64,000 nt of DNA from assembly GCF_024436435.1 (NCBI RefSeq), contig NZ_JAFMZP010000001.1, positions 124,001 to 188,000 of the forward strand, in the 5' to 3' direction. Source of the stretch: Desertivirga xinjiangensis (GTDB lineage Bacteria > Bacteroidota > Bacteroidia > Sphingobacteriales > Sphingobacteriaceae). Positions 36,646 through 46,389 of this stretch are shown here, one piece after another. The notes under the pieces are model-generated. The model made no database searches, had not been told where the DNA came from, and saw only the letters and a list, made by a program, of their open reading frames with translations. Each line of letters starts with the position of its first letter. Position 1 is the first letter of the stretch. The position numbers and the translations under genes are program-made.

Positions 36646-37380
36646 ATGATACAAGTTATTAACCGCGCATTTGACATTTTAGAGTTTCTCGCAAAAGAGC
36701 CTGAAAGACATCGATCACTCACGGAGATCGCTGAGGCACTTAATCTTAATGCGGGGACCTGCGCCAACATCATTAAAACAATGGTTGGACGTAAGTACAT
36801 TGAGAAAGTGGATAAAAAGAAAGGTTATTGTCTTGGCCCCATGGCCTACGGACTCACAGGGAATGAATCGTACAAAAAAGATCTCACGACGGCTGCAAGA
36901 GACGAACTGGATCAGATCACGGCAAAACTAAATGAAAACTCCTTGCTGGCAGTTTTACATAATGAAATGCGATTGATACTGCTTCGTGCTGAAAGTACTC
37001 AGCCCCTTCAGGCAAGTACACCGGTAGAGAAGCGTGCATATGATGCTGCTACCGGGCGCCTTCTGGTTGCTATGCTGCCGGATGCAGAACTACAACGCTT
37101 TACAGACAAATATGGACTGCCCAAAGAGATGGAGTGGGAAGGGGTATCCGACGAAAAGACCTTTTTAAGTGCCGTCAAAAAGATCCGAAAGGAAGGGTTT
37201 GCCATTCAACTTACCAAACAAAATATTGTCGGGCTCGCAGTACCGGTTTACAGCGGAGAGAAGATTGTCGCCAGTATCAGTATTTATCTTCCTGAACTTC
37301 GCTACAATAAATCCGATAAAAAAGGGCTCGTAGAATTGCTTAAGGAGAGTAGTCGCAGGATTACGGCAAAAATGAGTTAA
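36646..37380 (+). CDS. IclR-family transcriptional regulator
   Basis: A 244-residue DNA-binding regulator. The N-terminal winged helix-turn-helix is VINRAFDILEFLAKEPERHRS to about residue 65, with SLTEIAEALNLNAGTCANII as the recognition region. The C-terminal effector domain, about 80-240, ends with LAVPVYSGEKIVASISIYLP, the ligand-binding core of IclR proteins. Several family members (KdgR, for example) respond to sugar-acid breakdown products. It sits at the centre of the locus and has the shared palindrome in its own promoter, so it is the best candidate for the protein that binds all six sites. The ligand is not known. Confidence 0.92.
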   Translation: MIQVINRAFDILEFLAKEPERHRSLTEIAEALNLNAGTCANIIKTMVGRKYIEKVDKKKGYCLGPMAYGLTGNESYKKDLTTAARDELDQITAKLNENSLLAVLHNEMRLILLRAESTQPLQASTPVEKRAYDAATGRLLVAMLPDAELQRFTDKYGLPKEMEWEGVSDEKTFLSAVKKIRKEGFAIQLTKQNIVGLAVPVYSGEKIVASISIYLPELRYNKSDKKGLVELLKESSRRITAKMS

Positions 37381-37420
37381 GCGAGATAAAAAAAAATCTT
37401 TCCAGTTTAAATGAATTTTA

Positions 37421-37461
37421 TACTTTTGAGATTATAATAAAACTTAATTTTATAATATAAA
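37421..37461 (+). promoter_or_regulatory. Promoter with tandem operator of the sugar-acid operon
   Basis: A perfect -7 box TACTTTTG (37421-37428) is followed directly by AGATTATAATAAA (37429-37441) and, 20 bp after that copy starts, by the perfect palindrome TTTATAATATAAA (37449-37461). The palindrome ends only three bases before the ATG at 37465, so binding would block both initiation and ribosome access. Confidence 0.75.
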
Positions 37462-37464
37462 GTA

Positions 37465-38655
37465 ATGAAAATTATTGACTTCCGCACGCGATGTGTCGCG
37501 ATACCTCTTAACGCTCAACTCAGGCATAATACCGGCGTGCATCCCGGATACTTTTTGCGCACTATTTTGGAGATCATAACCGATGAAGGGATCATTGGTC
37601 TAGGTGAAGTAGGGGGAGGTGATCAGCGTATGGCGCTGCAGAAGCTAAAGCCGAGGATACTCGGTATGGATCCGTTTCATCTTGAACTCATCAAACTTAA
37701 GGTGTTACGCAGTATCTATTATCTTTCAAATTCTCGTCTTTACGCTGCGATAGAGATGGCCTGTCTGGATATACAGGGCAAGGTTTTGAATCGGCCATTA
37801 AGCGACCTTTTAGGAGGGAGCGTTCGAACGGAAGTGCCGATGATAGGATATTTATTCTGGCGCTATGACAGACCGGGCGGTGGACATGACACCTGTGCTG
37901 AAGATCTGGCGGATTATTGTGTTGAACTTCATGAGACCCTGGGCATAAATGCTATGAAACTTAAGGCAGGTGTTCAGAAACCTATGGAAGAGGCACGCGT
38001 GCTGGAGCTCTGTCGAAAAAAGCTGGGAGACGATTTCGGCTTGAGGATAGACCCCAACGGCTTATGGTCAGTTGCCACGGCTGTTCGGGTAGGCCGGAAA
38101 CTTGAAGACCTGAATATCGAGTATTTTGAAGATCCCGCATGGGGACTTGAGGGTAACGCCGCTGTAAGAAAACAGGTTAGGGTTCCAATTGCCACCAATA
38201 TGTATCCCAATAAGTTCGATGATCTTGGTCCGGCCATTCGTCTTGGAGCAGTAGATATAGTACTTACTGATATTCATTACTGGGAAGGCCCACGCGGAGT
38301 AAAGGATCTTGCGGCAGTCTGCAACACGTTTAACCTCGGGCTTGCCATGCACAGCGGGGCAGAGTTTGGCATTGAACTGGCAGCAATGATCCATACCGCA
38401 TCAACGATACCGACCATGAATTTTGCAGGTGATGCACATTATCATTACCTCACCGACGATATCATTGAAGGCGGCCTGATGAAGTATGAAAATGGCTGTA
38501 TCAAAGTCCCTTCCGGGCCAGGTTTGGGTGTATCGCTGGATGAAGATAAGATGAAGCATTACGAAAAATACTACGAGCAAAAAGGCGACTATTATGCTCG
38601 TTTTCATCAGGATCCTTATCGCCCTGAGTGGCACCCAACAGTAGGTGGATTATGA
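37465..38655 (+). CDS. Enolase-superfamily sugar-acid dehydratase (glucarate/aldonate dehydratase-like)
   Basis: A 396-residue cytosolic enzyme of the mandelate racemase group, expected to dehydrate an aldonate or aldarate to a 2-keto-3-deoxy acid. Catalytic signatures are AMKLKAGV (Lys-x-Lys general base, about 165), RIDPNG (first Mg ligand, about 196), FEDPAWG (second, about 222), PIATNMY and the His of AMHSGAEFGIEL (about 296). The ATNM and DIHYWEG segments are closest to the glucarate dehydratase branch, but the specific acid cannot be fixed. The stop overlaps the SDR start as ATGA. The operator lies immediately upstream. Confidence 0.85.
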   Translation: MKIIDFRTRCVAIPLNAQLRHNTGVHPGYFLRTILEIITDEGIIGLGEVGGGDQRMALQKLKPRILGMDPFHLELIKLKVLRSIYYLSNSRLYAAIEMACLDIQGKVLNRPLSDLLGGSVRTEVPMIGYLFWRYDRPGGGHDTCAEDLADYCVELHETLGINAMKLKAGVQKPMEEARVLELCRKKLGDDFGLRIDPNGLWSVATAVRVGRKLEDLNIEYFEDPAWGLEGNAAVRKQVRVPIATNMYPNKFDDLGPAIRLGAVDIVLTDIHYWEGPRGVKDLAAVCNTFNLGLAMHSGAEFGIELAAMIHTASTIPTMNFAGDAHYHYLTDDIIEGGLMKYENGCIKVPSGPGLGVSLDEDKMKHYEKYYEQKGDYYARFHQDPYRPEWHPTVGGL

Positions 38656-39440
38656 GTTTGGATGGAAAGAAAGCTTTGGTTACGGGAGCCACATCGGCGA
38701 TCGGCAAAGCTATTGTTCTTGGATTAGCAAGGGCTGGTGTCAATATCGCCGCACATTATTACAATGAACAGGACGCTGCACAGGAGCTCGCTGAAGAAGT
38801 GAGAGCGGCAGGTGCAAAAATAGAACTCTTTTCTGCGGATTTTCGCGATAGCGAGGCAGCAGCACGTCTCGGTGTTGAGGCCTGGCGATGTATGAATGGT
38901 TTGGAGATTCTGATTAACAATGCCGGGGTGTCTTATAAAAGGCAATTTCTCGATGCTTCGACTGAGGATCTGGACCTGTTTACTTCAGTGAATTTTAAAA
39001 GCACGCTCTTATTAACCAGGCAGATTGCAGAAAAGATGGTGGCTGGCGGAACGAAGGGTAGTATTTATACCGTTACCTCGGTAAACGGAATTCAACCTTC
39101 TCCGGGCTTCAGTATATATGGAGCGACTAAGGGTGCCCTGGAGGTGTTGATGAAGGGAGCTGCTCTGGAACTTGCCCGGCATGGAATCAGGATTAACACC
39201 ATTGCTCCGGGTGCGGTTCAATCCGACAACAATATTGCCGTATGGCAGGATCCAGAGGCGCTCTCTGCATTAAATGAGTATATCCCATTAAACCGGATGG
39301 GACAGCCCGAAGAGGTGGCATCGGTGATCCTGGCTTTACTGTCTTCGGACAGCTACCTTACTGGCACAACAATACGTATAGACGGCGGCTGGCTCAACCG
39401 GGCAGGGTTTCAGGCGCCAAATAAATATTCGCAAAAATGA
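38652..39440 (+). CDS. Short-chain dehydrogenase/reductase
   Basis: A 262-residue NAD(P)-dependent oxidoreductase. The cofactor motif is ALVTGATSAIGKAI (residues about 8-21), NNAG follows near residue 88, and the catalytic set is the Ser of TVTSVNG with Tyr and Lys of YGATKGALEV. The start at 38652 is taken because the ATG overlaps the dehydratase stop (ATGA) and a longer frame to 38628 adds only an unsupported extension. The co-operon dehydratase and RraA-like genes suggest oxidation or reduction of a 2-keto-3-deoxy sugar acid, but the substrate is not shown by sequence. The stop overlaps the next start by four bases. Confidence 0.88.
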   Translation: MSLDGKKALVTGATSAIGKAIVLGLARAGVNIAAHYYNEQDAAQELAEEVRAAGAKIELFSADFRDSEAAARLGVEAWRCMNGLEILINNAGVSYKRQFLDASTEDLDLFTSVNFKSTLLLTRQIAEKMVAGGTKGSIYTVTSVNGIQPSPGFSIYGATKGALEVLMKGAALELARHGIRINTIAPGAVQSDNNIAVWQDPEALSALNEYIPLNRMGQPEEVASVILALLSSDSYLTGTTIRIDGGWLNRAGFQAPNKYSQK

Positions 39441-40897
39441 GAAAGGTGTTTAAAGTTTTTGTCCTTACGTTATTTCCTCTATTGGTGTTTTCACAGACAC
39501 GCAGAGCTCAGCTGCTGAACAGTCAGGACGATGGATACAGAGGGATATGGTATCAGATCGGACCGACAGGTAACGAATATGCCTATAAATATAGCGGCGG
39601 CTTAGGGACGTATCCATCTAACCACTATCCATTTTCAGTGTATGTAAAAGAAAAAGATAAAACCTTTTTCTGCTATGGTGGAACTGATTCGGCCGGGACC
39701 ACCCTTTACCATCAGGTTGGCTATTACGATCATCGTTCAGGAATGGTGTCGCGGCCAACCATCGTTATGGACAAAGCGACAGGCGATGCCCACGATAATC
39801 CGGTAATTCAGGTAGATAAGGATGGCTATATCTGGTTGTTTTCCACTTCTCATGGCACAGGCCGACCTTCTTTTATTCATAAAAGCCTTAAGCCATTTGA
39901 CATCAGCCAATTTGAAACGGTAAGGGCAACGAAACAGGAAAATGGCCGAACGGTAGCCATGGATAACTTCTCGTATTTGCAGGTCTACTACCATGCAGAA
40001 CGTGGTTTTTTGGGATTATTTACGTCCTACGAGAACCGGAAGCTTCGTTTTGGGAATAAGAATACCCGCAATATTGCGTGGATGACCAGTAAGGACGGTA
40101 TACATTGGTCTGACTGGAAGTTCATCGCCAAAATTGAAGAAGGTCACTATCAGACAAGCGGACAATGGAAAAATCGTGTCGGAACGTCGTTTAACTATCA
40201 CCCTAACCTGGCGGAGGGAGAAGGACTGGATCATCGTACGAACATATACTATCTATACACCGATGATAATGGCCAATCATGGAAAGCGGCGTCTGGTAAG
40301 AGTCCCGACATGCCTCTTACAACCATCTCTAATGAAGCGCTTGTTTATGATTATGCCGCCGAAGGCCTGAATGTTTATATAAACGACCTTAATTTTGACA
40401 GGAAAGGCAACCCTGTCATTCTTTATGAGACGGGGAAAGGATATGCTCCGGGCGTGCAAAATGGTCTTAAGCAATGGAATGTAGCCTATTGGACTGGTCA
40501 GAAATGGCGGATCTCGCGTGTTACTTCGTCAGATCATAACTACGACATGGGCTCACTCTACGTTGCGAAAGATGTCTGGAGAATAATTGCACCCACAGAA
40601 ACTGGTCCACAGTCTTATAATGCTGGAGGCGAGATTGTTATGTGGGAAAGTCGCGACAAAGGGGTGACATGGACGAAGCAAAAGCAGATGACCCGCAACA
40701 GCTTGTTCAATCACTCTTATCCCCGCAGGCCAGTCAACGCTGATAAGGGTTTTTATGCATTTTGGGCCGATGGTAACGCTCGCGAACGTTCTGCCTCATC
40801 ACTTTATTTTGCTGATAGTGACGGTAAGGTCTATAGGCTGCCGGCAAAAATGGATCGTGATTTTATGAAACCGGAACTTGTTTTTTCTAAACCCTGA
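39437..40897 (+). CDS. BNR_4 family secreted beta-propeller, candidate polysaccharide lyase
   Basis: A 486-residue protein with a signal peptide (FKVFVLTLFPLLVFSQ). The fold is a seven-bladed beta-propeller of the BNR_4 type, opening with DGYRGIWYQIGPTGNEYAYK. The segment GDAHDNPVIQVDKDGYIW and then FSTSHGTGRP places two His exactly 20 residues apart; as I recall, PL25-type ulvan lyases use two His with the same spacing, and the related PL24 enzymes also use a His pair. A beta-elimination enzyme would yield unsaturated uronates, which fits the GH88 gene in the same region. The lyase assignment is inference; a non-catalytic propeller is possible. Confidence 0.65.
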   Translation: MRKVFKVFVLTLFPLLVFSQTRRAQLLNSQDDGYRGIWYQIGPTGNEYAYKYSGGLGTYPSNHYPFSVYVKEKDKTFFCYGGTDSAGTTLYHQVGYYDHRSGMVSRPTIVMDKATGDAHDNPVIQVDKDGYIWLFSTSHGTGRPSFIHKSLKPFDISQFETVRATKQENGRTVAMDNFSYLQVYYHAERGFLGLFTSYENRKLRFGNKNTRNIAWMTSKDGIHWSDWKFIAKIEEGHYQTSGQWKNRVGTSFNYHPNLAEGEGLDHRTNIYYLYTDDNGQSWKAASGKSPDMPLTTISNEALVYDYAAEGLNVYINDLNFDRKGNPVILYETGKGYAPGVQNGLKQWNVAYWTGQKWRISRVTSSDHNYDMGSLYVAKDVWRIIAPTETGPQSYNAGGEIVMWESRDKGVTWTKQKQMTRNSLFNHSYPRRPVNADKGFYAFWADGNARERSASSLYFADSDGKVYRLPAKMDRDFMKPELVFSKP

Positions 40898-40922
40898 CCT
40901 TTCCCTCTAACCAGTAATAACC

Positions 40923-42179
40923 ATGTTTATCCCCGAAACAAATTCAACAGTTAAGTCCCCTGCAACAGTAAAGCCCGTATCTGCACGATATAAATGGGAA
41001 TTACTAGTCCTGTTATGGATTGCTTTTTTTCTTAATCAGGCCGATCGTCAGATCTTCAGCGTAGTGCTTCCCCTGGTGAAAGCTGATCTTGGTCTCAGTG
41101 ATTCGCAATTAGGACTAATTGCATCGTCGCTGGTATGGACGTACGGGGTCTTTGTCCCTATTGCTGGTTTTATCGGCGACCGCTGGAGCAGACGAAATAT
41201 TATCGGCTCAAGTTTGCTTTTCTGGAGCCTGGCCACCTTACTGACTGGTATGGGAAGTACGGTTGCACAGTTCGTACTGCTACGCGGGGTGGCGACTGGT
41301 GGAGGCGAAGCCTTTTATGCACCAGCAGCCAATGCGCTGATCAGCGAGGAGCACAAGAAAAAGCGTTCATTTGCACTTTCGGTTCATCAAACAGCCGTGT
41401 ATTTCGGTATTATTCTCAGCGGACTCATCGCGGGACTCATCGCTGAACGTTATGGATGGAGAAACGCTTTCTATTTATTTGGTGCGCTTGGGGTGCTGCT
41501 TGCTATAGTAATTTTTCTGCGGCTTCGCAAGGATGTTCCTGCACAAGAAGCAGAAAAAGCAAGTGTGCTTGCGACCGCCCGGGAAGTGGGAGGAAAGCCA
41601 ACCGCGATATTGCTTACTGTTGCATTTGCTTGTATGGTGTTTGTGAACGTTGGTTATCTTACCTGGATGCCTTCGTTAATGGTGGAAAAATTCGGGTTCT
41701 CACTCTCAAAGGCAGGTTTTTCGTCGATGGTATACCATCATGTAGGTGCTTTTCTGGGGGTTATTGGTGGTGGCATGATGGCTGATTACTACTCAAAGAA
41801 GAATCCACGGAACAGGTTGTTATTGCAGTCAGTGTCGCTTTTAGCCGGTGTTCCATTCATTTACTGGATGAGTACGGCAACAACTGTTGAAATGACCTAT
41901 TTGTCGCTTTTCTTTTTCGGGGTTTTCCGGGGTGCGTACGACTCGAATATTTTCGCGTCGCTCTTTGAGGTGGTCAGGCCATCTGTCCGTTCATCTTCCG
42001 CAGGCCTTATGCTGATGTGTGCATTTTTGGTAGGCGCGTTTTCGCCTTTTCTGCTGGGTGTGCTAAAACCATCATTAGGGCTTGCAACTGGGCTCTCTTG
42101 GCTGTGGATCAGCTACTTTATAGGATCTTCTGCAATTTTGACTGCTGTATTATTCTTCTTTAAGCGTGATCGGGTATAA
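40923..42179 (+). CDS. MFS transporter, hexuronate-type (ACS family-like)
   Basis: A 418-residue inner-membrane permease with about twelve hydrophobic segments. The region FLNQADRQIFSVVLPLVKAD and IAGFIGDRWSRRNIIG are the helix-1 and loop 2-3 signatures of the anion:cation symporter MFS group, which includes hexuronate and glucarate carriers. ATGGGEAFYAPAANALISEE marks helix 5. It is the last gene of the operon started by the dehydratase and should import the monomeric or small uronate released in the periplasm. Exact substrate inferred from neighbours. Confidence 0.85.
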   Translation: MFIPETNSTVKSPATVKPVSARYKWELLVLLWIAFFLNQADRQIFSVVLPLVKADLGLSDSQLGLIASSLVWTYGVFVPIAGFIGDRWSRRNIIGSSLLFWSLATLLTGMGSTVAQFVLLRGVATGGGEAFYAPAANALISEEHKKKRSFALSVHQTAVYFGIILSGLIAGLIAERYGWRNAFYLFGALGVLLAIVIFLRLRKDVPAQEAEKASVLATAREVGGKPTAILLTVAFACMVFVNVGYLTWMPSLMVEKFGFSLSKAGFSSMVYHHVGAFLGVIGGGMMADYYSKKNPRNRLLLQSVSLLAGVPFIYWMSTATTVEMTYLSLFFFGVFRGAYDSNIFASLFEVVRPSVRSSSAGLMLMCAFLVGAFSPFLLGVLKPSLGLATGLSWLWISYFIGSSAILTAVLFFFKRDRV

Positions 42180-42287
42180 TTCCCGGATCAGCAATCCTTT
42201 ATTTTATATCAATATATGTTGTTCCTCATATCCGGAAATTGGGAGATCAGATTATTTATTTTATTCGCCTCAATTTGCTAAAAAACG

Positions 42288-42351
42288 TTTGGAATTATTA
42301 AAATTTCAGCTATTTTTACTGATATTATAAAATACAATTTTATATAATAAA
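42288..42351 (+). promoter_or_regulatory. Promoter with tandem operator of the RraA-GH88 operon
   Basis: A -33 TTTG (42288-42291) and -7-like TATTTTTA (42311-42318) are followed directly by CTGATATTATAAA (42319-42331) and, 20 bp after that copy starts, by TTTATATAATAAA (42339-42351; one mismatch to the palindrome). The ATG is 14 bases downstream. Confidence 0.7.
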
Positions 42352-42365
42352 ACAAAATAGAAACG

Positions 42366-43109
42366 ATGAGTATCGATCAGTACAAAAAGGAAGTCGGGAT
42401 GATGAATCTCGAGCGTCTTATTGAATTAAGAGAAAGTAAGCCCGATACTCTTTTTCCGATTCCGGAAAAGGAGTTGCTGTTGCGGTTTGAGCGCCTGTAT
42501 ACAGGTGCCGTAAATGATGTGTTAAGAGAATTTTGCCTGCTTGATCAGGCTCTGCCGAACCATATTGTGCCTCTCCGTGAGTATCGTACTGTCGCTGGAT
42601 TCGCTTTCACTGTTAAAAGTGCTCCAAATACCCTTGTGACAGGCGAAATGGAGTTTCGGACACAAATGCTCGATGCCATGCACGAAGATTCTTTTGTTGT
42701 TTGGGATACGAGCAGCGACGAGAAGGCTACGCTGTGGGGAGGAGTGATGACAGCGACTGCAAAGGGCAAAAAGGTGCGGGCAGCATGTATTGATGGAGGT
42801 ATTCGTGATACTCATCAGATCCTTGAGTCTGATTTTCCGGTATTTTATAAATATCGAATATCGAATGGAAGCCTCGGACGGTGTTTGATCACACATTACC
42901 AGATTGCTTTACAGATTGGGTCTGTAACGGTTAGGCCCGGAGACATAATCCTGGGAGATATTGACGGAGTGTTGGTGGTTCCCCGGGAGATTGCTTACGA
43001 GGTGTTGCGTCGTGCCGAAGAAATCTTGGAGAATGAAAAAGTGATTTTCGGCTGGGTGAAGGAAGGTCAGACAGTTCGCGACATTACCGAAAAAGGTGGG
43101 TATTTTTAA
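42366..43109 (+). CDS. RraA-family protein (aldolase/decarboxylase-like)
   Basis: A 247-residue protein of the RraA fold, which in catabolic contexts includes the HMG/CHA-type aldolases and oxaloacetate decarboxylases. The active-site loop is GGVMTATAKGKKVRAACIDG followed by GIRDTHQILESDFPVF, which keeps the conserved Gly, Asp and Arg-Asp; GDIILGDIDGVLVVPREI is the second conserved block. The N-terminal extension of about 40 residues is longer than in small RraA proteins. It stands alone with GH88 behind its own operator, which places it in the sugar-acid catabolic set and makes a role as regulator of RNase E unlikely. The substrate is unknown. Confidence 0.85.
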   Translation: MSIDQYKKEVGMMNLERLIELRESKPDTLFPIPEKELLLRFERLYTGAVNDVLREFCLLDQALPNHIVPLREYRTVAGFAFTVKSAPNTLVTGEMEFRTQMLDAMHEDSFVVWDTSSDEKATLWGGVMTATAKGKKVRAACIDGGIRDTHQILESDFPVFYKYRISNGSLGRCLITHYQIALQIGSVTVRPGDIILGDIDGVLVVPREIAYEVLRRAEEILENEKVIFGWVKEGQTVRDITEKGGYF

Positions 43110-43153
43110 ATTTCTCGGGCATTCGCTCGTAAACGCTGTAATCATAAAAGGAG

Positions 43154-44374
43154 ATGAACTTTAAATTTTTTGTTACGCTGACTCTGGCAGTTAGCTTAAC
43201 TGTGTTTTCTGCAGATGCGCAAAGTGTTAATAACCTGCGGCCCAGAAAAAAAATACTGAAACTTGCAAGGGCGCGCCTTGAAGGAGCAAAATCGCAGTAT
43301 CGTTACTTTATGACGCAGGTACCTCAGGATAAGATGCCACGTACGCTGGACAAAGACGGCAAATTATTGCTGACTGATACCGGATGGTGGTGCAGCGGAT
43401 TTTATCCTGGGAGTTTGCTTTTATTGGTAAAAGCGACCGGAGATCAGGAATTATACCAGGAGTCGCTGAGGAGACTATCGCTACTCGAAAAAGAACAGTA
43501 CAACAAAGAGACTCACGACCTTGGTTTTATGATGTATTGCAGTTTTGGCCTGGCAGACAAACTTGCTCCATCTCAGCGTTATAAAGACATTATCGTTAAT
43601 AGTGCCAGGTCTTTAGCGTCGCGTTTTGACACAACGGTTGGATGTATACGGTCATGGAATTCAAAAACACCCGGCGAATTCCTTGTTATCATTGATAATA
43701 TGATGAACCTTGAGCTTCTTTTCGCCGCTTCACGACTCAGTGGGGATTCTACTTTCCACAAGATTGCGTTGCGCCATGCAAATACGACTCTGACCAATCA
43801 CTTTCGATCAGACAACAGTTCATGGCATGTGGTAAATTATGACTCTGAAACCGGTGCCGTTAGGCTAAAGCGGACTGATCAGGGAGCTGCAGACGCATCC
43901 GCCTGGGCTAGGGGGCAGGCGTGGGGCCTTTACGGATATACCATGGCCTATCGCGAAACGGGAAATGAGACATACCTCGACCAGGCGAATAAAATTGCTT
44001 CATTTATTCTCAGTCATTCCCGTTATCCAAAAGATGGTGTTCCTTATTGGGATTTTGATGCGCCTGGAATCCCCAATACTTTTCGGGACGCTTCGGCTGC
44101 TTCGGTCATCGCTTCTGTCTTAATCGAACTAGCGGGTTATACAAGCAAAAATACTGGTAAACAATACCTGAATGCGGCCGAAAACATCTTGCTTACTCTT
44201 TCGTCTCCTGCTTACACAGCCACTGAGAGAACCAACGGAGGATTTCTACTAAAGCATAGTGTCGGCAGCATTCCACATAAATCAGAAGTAGACGTTCCTT
44301 TGACCTATGCTGATTACTATTACCTCGAAGCACTGAGCAGGTATCGCGGTTTAGTGAAAACTGATAAAAGGTAG
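43154..44374 (+). CDS. GH88 family unsaturated glucuronyl hydrolase
   Basis: A 406-residue (alpha/alpha)6-barrel enzyme with a signal peptide (about residues 1-22, ending SADAQ). GH88 enzymes remove 4,5-unsaturated uronic acid from the ends of lyase products. Both catalytic Asp positions known from the Bacillus enzyme are visible: ETHDLGFMMYCSFG (about 120) and VIIDNMMNLELL (about 179). ASAWARGQAWGLYG and RDASAASVIASVLIEL are further barrel motifs. The activity implies a polysaccharide lyase upstream, for which the BNR_4 gene is the only candidate in the window. It is 44 bases after the RraA gene in the same short operon. Confidence 0.9.
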   Translation: MNFKFFVTLTLAVSLTVFSADAQSVNNLRPRKKILKLARARLEGAKSQYRYFMTQVPQDKMPRTLDKDGKLLLTDTGWWCSGFYPGSLLLLVKATGDQELYQESLRRLSLLEKEQYNKETHDLGFMMYCSFGLADKLAPSQRYKDIIVNSARSLASRFDTTVGCIRSWNSKTPGEFLVIIDNMMNLELLFAASRLSGDSTFHKIALRHANTTLTNHFRSDNSSWHVVNYDSETGAVRLKRTDQGAADASAWARGQAWGLYGYTMAYRETGNETYLDQANKIASFILSHSRYPKDGVPYWDFDAPGIPNTFRDASAASVIASVLIELAGYTSKNTGKQYLNAAENILLTLSSPAYTATERTNGGFLLKHSVGSIPHKSEVDVPLTYADYYYLEALSRYRGLVKTDKR

Positions 44375-44433
44375 GGATGAACGTATTTGTAATTTTAGAA
44401 TCCTGACCACGTTGGCATGTAGTGCGATATTGA

Positions 44434-44796
44434 CTATTTCTTCCTGTATTGAATTTTTACCGTTCCAACCCCCTGATTGATCATATCAATCTTACGGGCG
44501 GCTTTCCGGGAAAGGTCAATGATCCTGCCGGCGACAAAAGGACCGCGGTCATTGATCCTTACTTTCACTGACTTCCCATTCTTCATGTTCGTCACTTTTA
44601 CCTTAGTTCCAAAGGGAAGCGTTCTGTGTGCGGCGGTGCGTTTAGAACTTCTGAACTTTTCTCCGCTGGCAGTGCGTCTGCCATTAAATTTCTTAGCGTA
44701 AAAGGACGCTTTTCCGGTTTGTGTTGCCTTGGGAGCACATGAGCTAACTAAAAAAGCAGCGAACAGAAAAAAGATTGTAAAACGGATCATCATCAT
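44434..44796 (-). CDS. RlpA-like double-psi beta-barrel lipoprotein
   Basis: A 120-residue lipoprotein (signal [15 protein letters not shown]). It is a compact RlpA domain: [20 protein letters not shown] starts the barrel, and [18 protein letters not shown] carries the conserved Asp that is catalytic in septal lytic transglycosylases. The C-terminal SPOR domain of Proteobacterial RlpA is absent, as usual for Bacteroidota. Three ATG codons in a row (44796, 44793, 44790) could each start it. It is separated from the PUL by convergent orientation and from eno by its terminator. Confidence 0.9.
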   Translation of the reverse strand: MMMIRFTIFFLFAAFLVSSCAPKATQTGKASFYAKKFNGRRTASGEKFRSSKRTAAHRTLPFGTKVKVTNMKNGKSVKVRINDRGPFVAGRIIDLSRKAARKIDMINQGVGTVKIQYRKK

Positions 44797-44839
44797 TCAA
44801 AACTATAAATTTATTGAAAACAAGCTGTTGTAAAAGTAA

Positions 44840-44862
44840 AAAAGCCCGGCTAGCGGGCTTTT
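44840..44862 (-). terminator. Rho-independent terminator of eno
   Basis: AAAAGCCCG (44840-44848) pairs with CGGGCTTTT (44854-44862). On the minus strand the stem is followed by a T-run, so it ends eno. Confidence 0.85.
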
Positions 44863-44881
44863 AAATACTATTAACGCTAAA

Positions 44882-46189
<1,308 letters not shown>

Positions 46190-46341
46190 TTATTATTTAC
46201 CTTTTTGGATCGCCTGTTTTTAGGTCTGTTTTTAATAAACCTGTTAGTGTAATTGCGACACTAAGCAGCGAAGCGCTCCAAAAATACTCTTTTTAGAAGA
46301 ATGAAAAATGATTAATGTTATTTTTCTTTCTTTAAATTATA

Positions 46342-46378
46342 TAAAAAAACCCGGTTGTCTGCGAACACAAGCGGGTTT
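46342..46378 (-). terminator. Rho-independent terminator of carA
   Basis: On the minus strand AACCCG (46377-46372) and TTGT pair across a C-C mismatch with ACAA and CGGGTT (46353-46348), then a T-run of seven. It lies 12 bases past the carA stop. Confidence 0.8.
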
Positions 46379-46389
46379 TAAGTTATTTC

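Noticed and set aside
46325-46348. AT-rich stretch TTAAATTATATAAA resembling the operator
   Set aside because: The spacing of the arms differs from TTTATANTATAAA, no second copy lies 20 bp away, and it belongs to the tail of the carA terminator.
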